Of a DNA stretch of 64,000 nt, positions 38,542 through 53,220 are shown piece after piece. Within the stretch, counting starts at the first letter, position 1, and every line of letters starts with the position of its first letter. The DNA lies in assembly GCA_930367205.1 (NCBI GenBank), contig OV884009.1, forward strand, positions 95,501,189 to 95,565,188, in the 5' to 3' direction. The notes below the pieces were generated by a model, which was not told the origin of the DNA, made no database searches, and saw nothing but the letters and a program-made list of their open reading frames with translations. Source of the DNA: Acanthosoma haemorrhoidale. Lineage: Eukaryota; Arthropoda; Insecta; Hemiptera; Acanthosomatidae. Both the position numbers and the translations under genes were made by a program.

Positions 38542-41500
38542 ATGTTTGAGGGCTTCAGATCTATATACGCAACTAAATTGAAGTCAGTTCTTTTTACTGG
38601 CATTCAACCAGATATTAAAACCTTTCAAATAGTTGTATTTTCAAATTTTTCATTGTGCTTGTATCGAATCAACCGTGATTTGTTTTGGTGGTGCATTTGC
38701 AATAGTCTTCTTACGCGATCAATTTTAACTCGCAGCTGTTTACTGTTCGGTGCATTAGAACTTGAACATTTGTCATGTTTGAGGGCTTCAGATCTCAATA
38801 CGCAACTAAATTGAAGTCAGTTATTTTTACTGGCATTCAACCAGATATTAAAACCTTTCAAATAGTTGTATTTTCAAATTTTTCATTGTGCTTGTATCGA
38901 ATCAACCGTGATTTGTTTTGGTGGTGCATTTGCAATAGTCTTCTTACGCGATCAATTTTTACTCGCAGCTGTTTACTGTTCGGTGCATTAGAACTTGAAC
39001 ATTTGTCATGTTTGAGGGCTTCAGATCTCAATACGCAACTAAATTGAAGTCAGTTCTTTTTACTGGCATTCAACCAGATATTAAAACCTTTCAAATAGTT
39101 GTATTTTCAAAATTTTCATTGTGCTTGTATCGAATCAACCGTGATTTGTTTTGGTGGTGCATTTGCAATAGTCTTCTTACGCGATCAATTTTTACTCGCA
39201 GCTGTTTACTGTTCGGTGCATTAGAACTTGAACATTTGTCATGTTTGAGGGCTTCAGATCTCAATACGCAACTAAATTGAAGTCAGTTCTTTTTACTGGC
39301 ATTCAACCAGATATTAAAACCTTTCAAATAGTTGTATTTTCAAAATTTTCATTGTGCTTGTATCGAATCAACCGTGATTTGTTTTGGTGGCGCATTTGCA
39401 ATAGTCTTCTTACGCGATCAATTTTTACTCGCAGCTGTTTACTATTCGGTGCATTAGAACTTGAACATTTGTCATGTTTGAGGGCTTCAGCTCTCAATAC
39501 GCAACTAAATTGAAGTCAGTTCTTTTTATTGGCATTCAACCAGATATTAAAACCTTTCAAATAGTAGTATTTTAAAATTTTTCATTGTGCTTGTATCGAA
39601 TCAACCGTGATTTGTTTTGGTGGCGCATTTGCAATAGTCTTCTTACGCGATCAATTTTTACTCGCAGCTGTTTACTGTTCGGTGCATTAGAACTTGAACA
39701 TTTGTCATGTTTGAGGGCTTCAGATCTCAATACGCAACTAAATTGAAGTCAGTTCTTTTTACTGGCATTCAACCAGATATTAAAACCTTTCAAATAGTTG
39801 TATTTTCAAATTTTTCATTGTGCTTGTATCGAATCAACCGTGATTTGTTTTGGTGGCGCCTTTGCAATAGTCTTCTTACGCGATCAATTTTTACTCGCAG
39901 CTGTTTACTGTTCGGTGCATTAGAACTTGAACATTTGTCAGGTTTGAGGGCTTCAGATCTCAATACGCAACTAAATTGAAGTCAGTTCTTTTTACTGGCA
40001 TTCAACCAGATATTAAAACCTTTCAAATAGTTGTATTTTCAAAATTTTCATTGTGCTTGTATCGAATCAACCGTGATTTGTTTTGGTGGCGCATTTGCAA
40101 TAGTCTTCTTACGCGATCAATTTTTACTCGCAGCTTTTTACTATTCGGTGCATTAGAACTTGAACATTTGTCATGTTTGAGGGCTTCAGATCTATATACG
40201 CAACTAAATTGAAGTCAGTTCTTTTTACTGGCATTCAACCAGATATTAAAACCTTTCAAATAGTTGTATTTTCAAATTTTTCATTGTGCTTGTATCGAAT
40301 TAACCGTGATTTGTTTTGGTGGCGCATTTGCAATAGTCTTCTTACGCGATCAATTTTTACTCGCAGCTGTTTACTGTTCGGTGCATTAGAACTTGAACAT
40401 TTGTCATGTTTGAGGGCTTTAGATCTCAATACGCAACTAAATTGAAGTCAGTTCTTTTTACTGGCATTCAACCAGATATTAAAACCTTTCAAATAGTTGT
40501 ATTTTCAAATTTTTCATTGTGCTTGTATCGAATCAACCGTGATTTGTTTTGGTGGGGAATTTGCAATAGTCTTCTTACGCGATCAATTTTTACTCGCAGC
40601 TGTTTACTGTTCGGTGCATTAGAACTTGAACATTTGTCATGTTTGAGGGCTTCAGATCTCAATACGCAACTAAATTGAAGTCAGTTCTTTTTACTGGCAT
40701 TCAACCAGATATTAAAACCTTTCAAATAGTTGTATTTTCAAATTTTTCATTGTGCTTGTATCGAATCAACCGTGATTTGTTTTGGTGGTGCATTTGCAAT
40801 AGTCTTCTTACGCGATCAATTTTTACTCGCAGCTGTTTACTGTTCGGTGCATTAGAACTTGAACATTTGTCATGTTTGAGGGCTTCAGATCTCAATACGC
40901 AACTAAATTGAAGTCAGTTCTTTTTACTGGCATTCAACCAGATATTAAAACCTTTCAAATAGTTGTATTTTCAAATTTTTCATTGTGCTTGTATCGAATC
41001 AACCGTGATTTGTTTTGGTGGCGCATTTGCAATAGTCTTCTTACGCGATCAATTTTTACTCGCAGCTGTTTACTATTCGGTGCATTAGAACTTGAACATT
41101 TGTCATGTTTGAGGGCTTCAGATCTCAATACGCAACTAAATTGAAGTCAGTTCTTTTTACTGGCATTCAACCAGATATTAAAACCTTTCAAATAGTTGTA
41201 TTTTCAAATTTTTCATTGTGCTTGTATCGAATTAATCGTGATTTGTTTTGGTGGCGCATTTGCAATAGTCTTCTTACGCGATCAATTTTTACTCGCAGCT
41301 GTTTACTGTTCGGTGCATTAGAACTTGAACATTTGTCATGTGTTAGGGCTTCAGATCTCAATATGCAACTAAATTGAAGTCAGTTCTTTTTACTGGCATT
41401 CAACCAGATATTAAAACCTTTCAAATAGTTGTATTTTCAAAATTTTCATTGTGCTTGTATCGAATCAACCGTGATTTGTTTTGGTGGGGAATTTGCAATA

Positions 41501-43667
41501 GTCTTCTTACGCGATCAATTTTTACTCGCAGCTGTTTACTGTTCGGTGCATTAGAACTTGAACATTTGTCATGTTTGAGGGCTTCAGATCTCAATACGCA
41601 ACTAAATTGAAGTCAGTTCTTTTTACTGGCATTCAACCAGATATTAAAACCTTTCAAATAGTTGTATTTTCAAATTTTTCATTGTGCTTGTATCGAATCA
41701 ACCGTGATTTGTTTTGGTGGCGCATTTGCAATAGTCTTCTTACGCGATCAATTTTTACTCGCAGCTGTTTACTGTTCGGTGCATTAGAACTTGAACATTT
41801 GTCATGTTTGAGGGCTTCAGATCTCAATACGCAACTAAATTGAAGTCAGTTCTTTTTACTGGCATTCAACCAGATATTAAAACCTTTCAAATAGTTGTAT
41901 TTTCAAATTTTTCATTGTGCTTGTATCGAATCAACCGTGATTTGTTTTGGTGGTGCATTTGCAATAGTCTTCTTACGCGATCAATTTTAACTCGCAGCTG
42001 TTTACTGTTCGGTGCATTAGAACTTGAACATTTGTCATGTTTGAGGGCTTCAGATCTCAATACGCAACTAAATTGAAGTCAGTTCTTTTTACTGGCATTC
42101 AACCAGATATTAAAACCTTTCAAATAGTTGTATTTTCAAATTTTTCATTGTGCTTGTATCGAATCAACCGTGATTTGTTTTGGTGGTGCATTTGCAATAG
42201 TCTTCTTACGCGATCAATTTTTACTCGCAGCTGTTTACTGTTCGGTGCATTAGAACTTGAACATTTGTCATGTTTGAGGGCTTCAGATCTCAATACGCAA
42301 CTAAATTGAAGTCAGTTCTTTTTACTGGCATTCAACCAGATATTAAAACCTTTCAAATAGTTGTATTTTCAAATTTTTCATTGTGCTTGTATCGAATCAA
42401 CCGTGATTTGTTTTGGTGGGGCATTTGCAATAGTCTTCTTACGCGATCAATTTTTACTCGCAGCTGTTTACTGTTCGGTGCATTAGAACTTGAACATTTG
42501 TCATGTTTGAGGGCTTCAGATCTCAATACGCAACTAAATTGAAGTCAGTTCTTTTTACTGGCATTCAACCAGATATTAAAACCTTTCAAATAGTTGTATT
42601 TTCAAAATTTTCATTGTGCTTGTATCGAATCAACCGTGATTTGTTTTGGTGGCGCATTTGCAATAGTCTTCTTACGCGATCAATTTTTACTCGCAGCTGT
42701 TTACTATTCGGTGCATTAGAACTTGAACATTTGTCATGTTTGAGGGCTTCAGATCTCAATACGCAACTAAATTGAAGTCAGTTCTTTTTATTGGCATTCA
42801 ACCAGATATTAAAACCTTTCAAATAGTAGTATTTTAAAATTTTTCATTGTGCTTGTATCGAATCAACCGTGATTTGTTTTGGTGGCGCATTTGCAATAGT
42901 CTTCTTACGCGATCAATTTTTACTCGCAGCTGTTTACTATTCGGTGCATTAGAACTTGAACATTTGTCATGTTTGAGGGCTTCAGATCTCAATACGCAAC
43001 TAAATTGAAGTCAGTTCTTTTTACTGGCATTCAACCAGATATTAAAACCTTTCAAATAGTTGTATTTTCAAATTTTTCATTGTGCTTGTATCGAATCAAC
43101 CGTGATTTGTTTTGGTGGCGCATTTGCAATAGTCTTCTTACGCGATCAATTTTTACTCGCAGCTGTTTACTGTTCGGTGCATTAGAACTTGAACATTTGT
43201 CATGTTTGAGGGCTTCAGATCTCAATACGCAACTAAATTGAAGTCAGTTCTTTTTACTGGCATTCAACCAGATATTAAAACCTTTCAAATAGTTGTATTT
43301 TCAAATTTTTCATTGTGCTTGTATCGAATCAACCGTGATTTGTTTTGGTGGTGCATTTGCAATAGTCTTCTTACGCGATCAATTTTAACTCGCAGCTGTT
43401 TACTGTTCGGTGCATTAGAACTTGAACATTTGTCATGTTTGAGGGCTTCAGATCTCAATACGCAACTAAATTGAAGTCAGTTCTTTTTATTGGCATTCAA
43501 CCAGATATTATAACCTTTCAAATAGTTGTATTTTCAAATTTTTCATTGTGCTTGTATCGAATCAACCGTGATTTGTTTTGGTGGCGCATTTGCAATAGTC
43601 TTCTTACGCGATCAATTTTTACTCGCAGCTGTTTACTGTTCGGTGCATTAGAACTTGAACATTTGTC
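38542..43667. repeat. Large HOR copy B (22 monomers)
   Basis: This repeats the order of copy A, with an inserted pair at 39241-39706. The inserted pair consists of a ctattcgg copy followed by a copy with ttattggc and agtagtatttta. The same pair occurs at 32484-32949, 37144-37609, 42503-42968, 44833-45298 and 50658-51123, so it is a mobile unit within the array, presumably moved by recombination. Private changes include cagctctc (39490) and catgtgttagg (41338), the latter destroying the monomer's open frame. Confidence 0.87.
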
Positions 43668-45997
43668 ATGTTTGAGGGCTTCAGATCTCAATACGCAACT
43701 AAATTGAAGTCAGTTCTTTTTACTGGCATTCAACCAGATATTAAAACCTTTCAAATAGTTGTATTTTCAAAATTTTCATTGTGCTTGTATCGAATCAACC
43801 GTGATTTGTTTTGGTGGGGAATTTGCAATAGTCTTCTTACGCGATCAATTTTTACTCGCAGCTGTTTACTGTTCGGTGCATTAGAACTTGAACATTTGTC
43901 ATGTTTGAGGGCTTCAGATCTCAATACGCAACTAAATTGAAGTCAGTTCTTTTTACTGGCATTCAACCAGATATTAAAACCTTTCAAATAGTTGTATTTT
44001 CAAATTTTTCATTGTGCTTGTATCGAATCAACCGTGATTTGTTTTGGTGGCGCATTTGCAATAGTCTTCTTACGCGATCAATTTTTACTCGCAGCTGTTT
44101 ACTGTTCGGTGCATTAGAACTTGAACATTTGTCATGTTTGAGGGCTTCAGATCTCAATACGCAACTAAATTGAAGTCAGTTCTTTTTACTGGCATTCAAC
44201 CAGATATTAAAACCTTTCAAATAGTTGTATTTTCAAATTTTTCATTGTGCTTGTATCGAATCAACCGTGATTTGTTTTGGTGGCGCATTTGCAATAGTCT
44301 TCTTACGCGATCAATTTTAACTCGCAGCTGTTTACTGTTCGGTGCATTAGAACTTGAACATTTGTCATGTTTGAGGGCTTCAGATCTCAATACGCAACTA
44401 AATTGAAGTCAGTTCTTTTTACTGGCATTCAACCAGATATTAAAACCTTTCAAATAGTTGTATTTTCAAATTTTTCATTGTGCTTGTATCGAATCAACCG
44501 TGATTTGTTTTGGTGGTGCATTTGCAATAGTCTTCTTACGCGATCAATTTTTACTCGCAGCTGTTTACTGTTCGGTGCATTAGAACTTGAACATTTGTCA
44601 TGTTTGAGGGCTTCAGATCTCAATACGCAACTAAATTGAAGTCAGTTCTTTTTACTGGCATTCAACCAGATATTAAAACCTTTCAAATAGTTGTATTTTC
44701 AAATTTTTCATTGTGCTTGTATCGAATCAACCGTGATTTGTTTTGGTGGGGCATTTGCAATAGTCTTCTTACGCGATCAATTTTTACTCGCAGCTGTTTA
44801 CTGTTCGGTGCATTAGAACTTGAACATTTGTCATGTTTGAGGGCTTCAGATCTCAATACGCAACTAAATTGAAGTCAGTTCTTTTTACTGGCATTCAACC
44901 AGATATTAAAACCTTTCAAATAGTTGTATTTTCAAAATTTTCATTGTGCTTGTATCGAATCAACCGTGATTTGTTTTGGTGGCGCATTTGCAATAGTCTT
45001 CTTACGCGATCAATTTTTACTCGCAGCTGTTTACTATTCGGTGCATTAGAACTTGAACATTTGTCATGTTTGAGGGCTTCAGATCTCAATACGCAACTAA
45101 ATTGAAGTCAGTTCTTTTTATTGGCATTCAACCAGATATTAAAACCTTTCAAATAGTAGTATTTTAAAATTTTTCATTGTGCTTGTATCGAATCAACCGT
45201 GATTTGTTTTGGTGGCGCATTTGCAATAGTCTTCTTACGCGATCAATTTTTACTCGCAGCTGTTTACTATTCGGTGCATTAGAACTTGAACATTTGTCAT
45301 GTTTGAGGGCTTCAGATCTCAATACGCAACTAAATTGAAGTCAGTTCTTTTTACTGGCATTCAACCAGATATTAAAACCTTTCAAATAGTTGTATTTTCA
45401 AATTTTTCATTGTGCTTGTATCGAATCAACCGTGATTTGTTTTGGTGGCGCATTTGCAATAGTCTTCTTACGCGATCAATTTTTACTCGCAGCTGTTTAC
45501 TGTTCGGTGCATTAGAACTTGAACATTTGTCATGTTTGAGGGCTTCAGATCTCAATACGCAACTAAATTGAAGTCAGTTCTTTTTACTGGCATTCAACCA
45601 GATATTAAAACCTTTCAAATAGTTGTATTTTCAAATTTTTCATTGTGCTTGTATCGAATCAACCGTGATTTGTTTTGGTGGTGCATTTGCAATAGTCTTC
45701 TTACGCGATCAATTTTAACTCGCAGCTGTTTACTGTTCGGTGCATTAGAACTTGAACATTTGTCATGTTTGAGGGCTTCAGATCTCAATACGCAACTAAA
45801 TTGAAGTCAGTTCTTTTTATTGGCATTCAACCAGATATTATAACCTTTCAAATAGTTGTATTTTCAAATTTTTCATTGTGCTTGTATCGAATCAACCGTG
45901 ATTTGTTTTGGTGGCGCATTTGCAATAGTCTTCTTACGCGATCAATTTTTACTCGCAGCTGTTTACTGTTCGGTGCATTAGAACTTGAACATTTGTC
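43668..45997. repeat. Third copy of the last 10 monomers of the large HOR (2,330 bp)
   Basis: The order of variants from the ggggaattt copy to the attataacc copy matches 41338-43667 and 35979-38308. The attataacc marker is at about 45838, exactly 2,330 bp after its counterpart in copy B. One monomer (44134) combines ggtggcgca with ttttaactc, where the other two blocks have ggtggtgca. Confidence 0.88.
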
Positions 45998-48793
45998 ATG
46001 TTTGAGGGCTTCAGGTCTCAATACGCAACTAAATTGAAGTCAGTTCTTTTTACTGGCATTCAACCAGATATTAAAACCTTTCAAATAGTTGTATTTTCAA
46101 AATTTTCATTGTGCTTGTATCGAATCAACCGTGATTTGTTTTGGTGGCGCATTTGTAATAGTCTTCTTACGCGATCAATTTTTACTCGCTGCTGTTTACT
46201 ATTCGGTGCATTAGAACTTGAACATTTGTCATGTTTGAGGGCTTCAGATCTATATACGCAACTAAATTGAAGTCAGTTCTTTTTACTGGCATTCAACCAG
46301 ATATTAAAACCTTTCAAATAGTTGTATTTTCAAATTTTTCATTGTGCTTGTATCGAATTAACCGTGATTTGTTTTGGTGGCGCATTTGCAATAGTCTTCT
46401 TACGCGATCAATTTTTACTCGCAGCTGTTTACTGTTCGGTGCATTAGAACTTGAACATTTGTCATGTTTGAGGGCTTCAGATCTCAATACGCAACTAAAT
46501 TGAAGTCAGTTCTTTTTACTGGCATTCAACCAGATATTAAAACCTTTCAAATAGTTGTAATTTCAAATTTTTCATTGTGCTTGTATCGAATCAACCGTGA
46601 TTTGTTTTGGTGGTGCATTTGCAATAGTCTTCTTACGCGATCAATTTTTACTCGCAGCTGTTTACTGTTCGGTGCATTAGAACTTGAACATTTGTCATGT
46701 TTGAGGGCTTCAGATCTCAATACGCAACTAAATTGAAGTCAGTTCTTTTTACTGGCATTCAACCAGATATTAAAACCTTTCAAATAGTTGTATTTTCAAA
46801 TTTTTCATTGTGCTTGTATCGAATCAACCGTGATTTGTTTTGGTGGCGCATTTGCAATAGTCTTCTTACGCGATTAATTTTTACTCGCAGCTGTTTACTA
46901 TTCGGTGCATTAGAACTTGAACATTTGTCATGTTTGAGGGCTTCAGATCTCAATACGCAACTAAATTGAAGTCAGTTCTTTTTACTGGCATTCAACCAGA
47001 TATTAAAACCTTTCAAATAGTTGTATTTTCAAATTTTTCATTGTGCTTGTATCGAATTAATCGTGATTTGTTTTGGTGGCGCATTTGCAATAGTCTTCTT
47101 ACGCGATCAATTTTTACTCGCAGCTGTTTACTATTCGGTGCATTAGAACTTGAACATTTGTCATGTTTGAGGGCTTCAGATCTCAATACGCAACTAAATT
47201 GAAGTCAGTTCTTTTTACTGGCATTCAACCAGATATTAAAACCTTTCAAATAGTTGTATTTTCAAATTTTTCATTGTGCTTGTATCGAATTAATCGTGAT
47301 TTGTTTTGGTGGCGCATTTGCAATAGTCTTCTTACGCGATCAATTTTTACTCGCAGCTGTTTACTGTTCGGTGCATTAGAACTTGAACATTTGTCATGTT
47401 TGAGGGCTTCAGATCTCAATACGCAACTAAATTGAAGTCAGTTCTTTTTACTGGCATTCAACCAGATATTAAAACCTTTCAAATAGTTGTATTTTCAAAT
47501 TTTTCATTGTGCTTGTATCGAATCAACCGTGATTTGTTTTGGTGGTGCATTTGCAATAGTCTTCTTACGCGATCAATTTTTACTCGCAGCTGTTTACTGT
47601 TCGGTGCATTAGAACTTGAACATTTGTCATGTTTGAGGGCTTCAGATCTCAATACGCAACTAAATTGAAGTCAGTTCTTTTTACTGGCATTCAACCAGAT
47701 ATTAAAACCTTTCAAATAGTTGTATTTTCAAATTTTTCATTGTGCTTGTATCGAATCAACCGTGATTTGTTTTGGTGGCGCATTTGCAATAGTCTTCTTA
47801 CGCGATCAATTTTTACTCACTGCTGTTTACTATTCGGTGCATTAGAACTTGAACATTTGTCATGTTTGAGGGCTTCAGATCTCAATACGCAACTAAATTG
47901 AAGTCAGTTCTTTTTACTGGCATTCAACCAGATATTAAAACCTTTCAAATAGTTGTATTTTCAAATTTTTCATTGTGCTTGTATCGAATTAACCGTGATT
48001 TGTTTTGGTGGCGCATTTGCAATAGTCTTCTTACGCGATCAATTTTTACTCGCAGCTGTTTACTGTTCGGTGCATTAGAACTTGAACATTTGTCATGTTT
48101 GAGGGCTTCAGATCTCAATACGCAACTAAATTGAAGTCAGTTCTTTTTACTGGCATTCAACCAGATATTAAAACCTTTCAAAAAGTTGTATTTTCAAATT
48201 TTTCATTGTGCTTGTATCGAATCAACCGTGATTTGTTTTGGTGGCACATTTGCAATAGTCTTCTTACGCGATCAATTTTTACTCGCAGCAGTTTACTGTT
48301 CGGTGCATTAGAACTTGAACATTTGTCATGTTTGAGGGCTTCAGATCTCAATACGGAACTAAATTGAAGTCAGTTCTTTTTACTGGCATTCAACCAGATA
48401 TTAAAACCTTTCAAATAGTTGTAATTTCAAATTTTTCATTGTGCTTGTATCGAATCAACCGTGATTTGTTTTGGTGGTGCATTTGCAATAGTCTTCTTAC
48501 GCGATCAATTTTTACTTGCAGCTGTTTACTGTTCGGTGCATTAGAACTTGAACATTTTTCATGTTTGAGGGCTTCAGATCTCAATACGCAACTAAATTGA
48601 AGTCAGTTCTTTTTACTGGCATTCAACCAGATATTAAAACCTTTCAAATAGTTGTATTTTCAAATTTTTCATTGTGCTTGTATCGAATCAACCGTGATTT
48701 GTTTTGGTGGCGCATTTGCAATAGTCTTCTTACGCGATCAATTTTTACTCGCAGCTGTTTACTATTCGGTGCATTAGAACTTGAACATTTGTC
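45998..48793. repeat. Two further copies of the cgctgctg block with intervening monomers
   Basis: The first, at 45998-46929, has cgctgctg, ctatatac with gaattaacc, tgtaatttc, and a ggtggcgca copy. The second, at 47629-48793, has cactgctg, gaattaacc, a ggtggcgca-derived copy now reading ggtggcaca with several private changes (caaaaagttg, gcagcagtt, tacggaac), and tgtaatttc. Between them, two copies in succession carry gaattaatcg. The block resembles 22232-23396. Confidence 0.7.
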
Positions 48794-49958
48794 ATGTTTG
48801 AGGGCTTCAGATCTCAATACGCAACTAAATTGAAGTCAGTTCTTTTTACTGGCATTCAACCAGATATTAAAACCTTTCAAATAGTTGTATTTTCAAATTT
48901 TTCATTGTGCTTGTATCGAATTAATCGTGATTTGTTTTGGTGGCGCATTTGCAATAGTCTTCTTACGCGATCAATTTTTACTCGCAGCTGTTTACTGTTC
49001 GGTGCATTAGAACTTGAACATTTGTCATGTTTGAGGGCTTCAGATCTCAATACGCAACTAAATTGAAGTCAGTTCTTTTTACTGGCATTCAACCAGATAT
49101 TAAAACCTTTCAAATAGTTGTATTTTCAAATTTTTCATTGTGCTTGTATCGAATCAACCGTGATTTGTTTTGGTGGTGCATTTGCAATAGTCTTCTTACG
49201 CGATCAATTTTTACTCGCAGCTGTTTACTGTTCGGTGCATTAGAACTTGAACATTTGTCATGTTTGAGGGCTTCAGATCTCAATACGCAACTAAATTGAA
49301 GTCAGTTCTTTTTACTGGCATTCAACCAGATATTAAAACCTTTCAAATAGTTGTATTTTCAAATTTTTCATTGTGCTTGTATCGAATCAACCGTGATTTG
49401 TTTTGGTGGCGCATTTGCAATAGTCTTCTTACGCGATCAATTTTTACTCGCAGCTGTTTACTGTTCGGTGCATTAGAACTTGAACATTTGTCATGTTTGA
49501 GGGCTTCAGATCTCAATACGCAACTAAATTGAAGTCAGTTCTTTTTACTGGCATTCAACCAGATATTAAAACCTTTCAAATAGTTGTATTTTCAAAATTT
49601 TCATTGTGCTTGTATCGAATCAACCGTGATTTGTTTTGGTGGTGCATTTGCAATAGTCTTCTTACGCGATCAATTTTAACTCGCAGCTGTTTACTGTTCG
49701 GTGCATTAGAACTTGAACATTTGTCATGTTTGAGGGCTTCAGATCTCAATACTCAACTAAATTGAAGTCAGTTCTTTTTACTGGCATTCAACCAGATATT
49801 AAAACCTTTCAAATAGTTGTATTTTCAAATTTTTCATTGTGCTTGTATCGAATCAACCGTGATTTGTTTTGGTGGCGCATTTGCAATAGTCTTCTTACGC
49901 GATCAATTTTTACTCGCAGCTGTTTACTGTTCGGTGCATTAGAACTTGAACATTTGTC

Positions 49959-51822
49959 ATGTTTGAGGGCTTCAGATCTCAATACTCAACTAAATTGAAG
50001 TCAGTTCTTTTTACTGGCATTAGACCAGATATTAAAACCTTTCAAATAGTTGTATTTTCAAATTTTTCATTGTGCTTGTATCGAATCAACCGTGATTTGT
50101 TTTGGTGGTGCATTTGCAATAGTCTTCTTACGCGATCAATTTTAACTCGCAGCTGTTTACTGTTCGGTGCATTAGAACTTGAACATTTGTCATGTTTGAG
50201 GGCTTCAGATCTCAATACGCAACTAAATTGAAGTCAGTTATTTTTACTGGCATTCAACCAGATATTAAAACCTTTCAAATAGTTGTATTTTCAAATTTTT
50301 CATTGTGCTTGTATCGAATCAACCGTGATTTGTTTTGGTGGTGCATTTGCAATAGTCTTCTTACGCGATCAATTTTTACTCGCAGCTGTTTACTGTTCGG
50401 TGCATTAGAACTTGAACATTTGTCATGTTTGAGGGCTTCAGATCTCAATACGCAACTAAATTGAAGTCAGTTCTTTTTACTGGCATTCAACCAGATATTA
50501 AAACCTTTCAAATAGTTGTATTTTCAAAATTTTCATTGTGCTTGTATCGAATCAACCGTGATTTGTTTTGGTGGTGCATTTGCAATAGTCTTCTTACGCG
50601 ATCAATTTTTACTCGCAGCTGTTTACTGTTCGGTGCATTAGAACTTGAACATTTGTCATGTTTGAGGGCTTCAGATCTCAATACGCAACTAAATTGAAGT
50701 CAGTTCTTTTTACTGGCATTCAACCAGATATTAAAACCTTTCAAATAGTTGTATTTTCAAAATTTTCATTGTGCTTGTATCGAATCAACCGTGATTTGTT
50801 TTGGTGGCGCATTTGCAATAGTCTTCTTACGCGATCAATTTTTACTCGCAGCTGTTTACTATTCGGTGCATTAGAACTTGAACATTTGTCATGTTTGAGG
50901 GCTTCAGATCTCAATACGCAACTAAATTGAAGTCAGTTCTTTTTATTGGCATTCAACCAGATATTAAAACCTTTCAAATAGTAGTATTTTAAAATTTTTC
51001 ATTGTGCTTGTATCGAATCAACCGTGATTTGTTTTGGTGGCGCATTTGCAATAGTCTTCTTACGCGATCAATTTTTACTCGCAGCTGTTTACTGTTCGGT
51101 GCATTAGAACTTGAACATTTGTCATGTTTGAGGGCTTCAGATCTCAATACGCAACTAAATTGAAGTCAGTTCTTTTTACTGGCATTCAACCAGATATTAA
51201 AACCTTTCAAATAGTTGTATTTTCAAATTTTTCATTGTGCTTGTATCGAATCAACCGTGATTTGTTTTGGTGGCGCATTTGCAATAGTCTTCTTACGCGA
51301 TCAATTTTTACTCGCAGCTGTTTACTGTTCGGTGCATTAGAACTTGAACATTTGTCATGTTTGAGGGCTTCAGATCTCAATACGCAACTAAATTGAAGTC
51401 AGTTCTTTTTACTGGCATTCAACCAGATATTAAAACCTTTCAAATAGTTGTATTTTCAAATTTTTCATTGTGCTTGTATCGAATCAACCGTGATTTGTTT
51501 TGGTGGCGCATTTGCAATAGTCTTCTTACGCGATCAATTTTTACTCGCAGCTGTTTACTATTCGGTGCATTAGAACTTGAACATTTGTCATGTTTGAGGG
51601 CTTCAGATCTATATACGCAACTAAATTGAAGTCAGTTCTTTTTACTGGCATTCAACCAGATATTAAAACCTTTCAAATAGTTGTATTTTCAAATTTTTCA
51701 TTGTGCTTGTATCGAATTAATCGTGATTTGTTTTGGTGGCGCATTTGCAATAGTCTTCTTACGCGATCAATTTTTACTCGCAGCTGTTTACTGTTCGGTG
51801 CATTAGAACTTGAACATTTGTC
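49959..51822. repeat. Eight-monomer block copied from the 38.5-40.4 kb region type
   Basis: The series ttttaactc, cagttattttt, offset-105 A copy, offset-105 A with ctattcgg, agtagtatttta copy, two ggtggcgc copies, and ctatatac copy follows 38542-40405 at a distance of 49 monomers (11,417 bp). The later monomers of this block lack the cgcctttgc, caggtttg and gcagcttttt changes seen there, so it probably split off before those arose or was partly overwritten. Confidence 0.72.
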
Positions 51823-53220
51823 ATGTTTGAGGGCTTCAGATCTCAATACGCAACTAAATTGAAGTCAGTTCTTTTTACTGGCATTCAACCAGATATTAAA
51901 ACCTTTCAAATAGTTGTATTTTCAAATTTTTCATTGTGCTTGTATCGAATCAACCGTGATTTGTTTTGGTGGTGCATTTGCAATAGTCTTCTTACGCGAT
52001 CAATTTTTACTCGCAGCTGTTTACTGTTCGGTGCATTAGAACTTGAACATTTGTCATGTTTGAGGGCTTCAGATCTCAATACGCAACTAAATTGAAGTCA
52101 GTTCTTTTTACTGGCATTCAACCAGATATTAAAACCTTTCAAATAGTTGTATTTTCAAATTTTTCATTGTGCTTGTATCGAATCAACCGTGATTTGTTTT
52201 GGTGGCGCATTTGCAATAGTCTTCTTACGCGATCAATTTTTACTCGCAGCTGTTTACTGTTCGGTGCATTAGAACTTGAACATTTGTCATGTTTGAGGGC
52301 TTCAGATCTCAATACGCAACTAAATTGAAGTCAGTTCTTTTTACTGGCATTCAACCAGATATTAAAACCTTTCAAATAGTTGTATTTTCAAATTTTTCAT
52401 TGTGCTTGTATCGAATCAACCGTGATTTGTTTTGGTGGTGCATTTGCAATAGTCTTCTTACGCGATAAATTTTTACTCGCAGCTGTTTACTGTTCGGTGC
52501 ATTAGAACTTGAACATTTGTCATGTTTGAGGGCTTCAGATCTCAATACGCAACTAAATTGAAGTCAGTTCTTTTTACTGGCATTCAACCAGATATTAAAA
52601 CCTTTCAAATAGTTGTATTTTCAAATTTTTCATTGTGCTTGTATCGAATCAACCGTGATTTGTTTTGGTGGCGCATTTGCAATAGTCTTCTTACGCGATC
52701 AATTTTTACTCGCAGCTGTTTACTATTCGGTGCATTAGAACTTGAACATTTGTCATGTTTGAGGGCTTCAGATCTCAATACGCAACTAAATTGAAGTCAG
52801 TTCTTTTTACTGGCATTCAACCAGATATTAAAACCTTTCAAATAGTTGTATTTTCAAATTTTTCATTGTGCTTGTATCGAATTAATCGTGATTTGTTTTG
52901 GTGGCGCATTTGCAATAGTCTTCTTACGCGATCAATTTTTACTCGCAGCTGTTTACTGTTCGGTGCATTAGAACTTGAACATTTGTCATGTTTGAGGGCT
53001 TCAGATCTCAATACGCAACTAAATTGAAGTCAGTTCTTTTTACTGGCATTCAACCAGATATTAAAACCTTTCAAATAGTTGTATTTTCATATTTTTCATT
53101 GTGCTTGTATCGAATCAACCGTGATTTGTTTTGGTGGCGCATTTGCAATAGTCTTCTTACGCGATCAATTTTTACTCGCAGCTGTTTACTGTTCGGTGCA
53201 TTAGAACTTGAACATTTGTC

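Noticed and set aside
41338..41350. Telomere-like ttaggg
   Set aside because: It is a single private variant (catgtgttagggc) in one monomer with no tandem copies.
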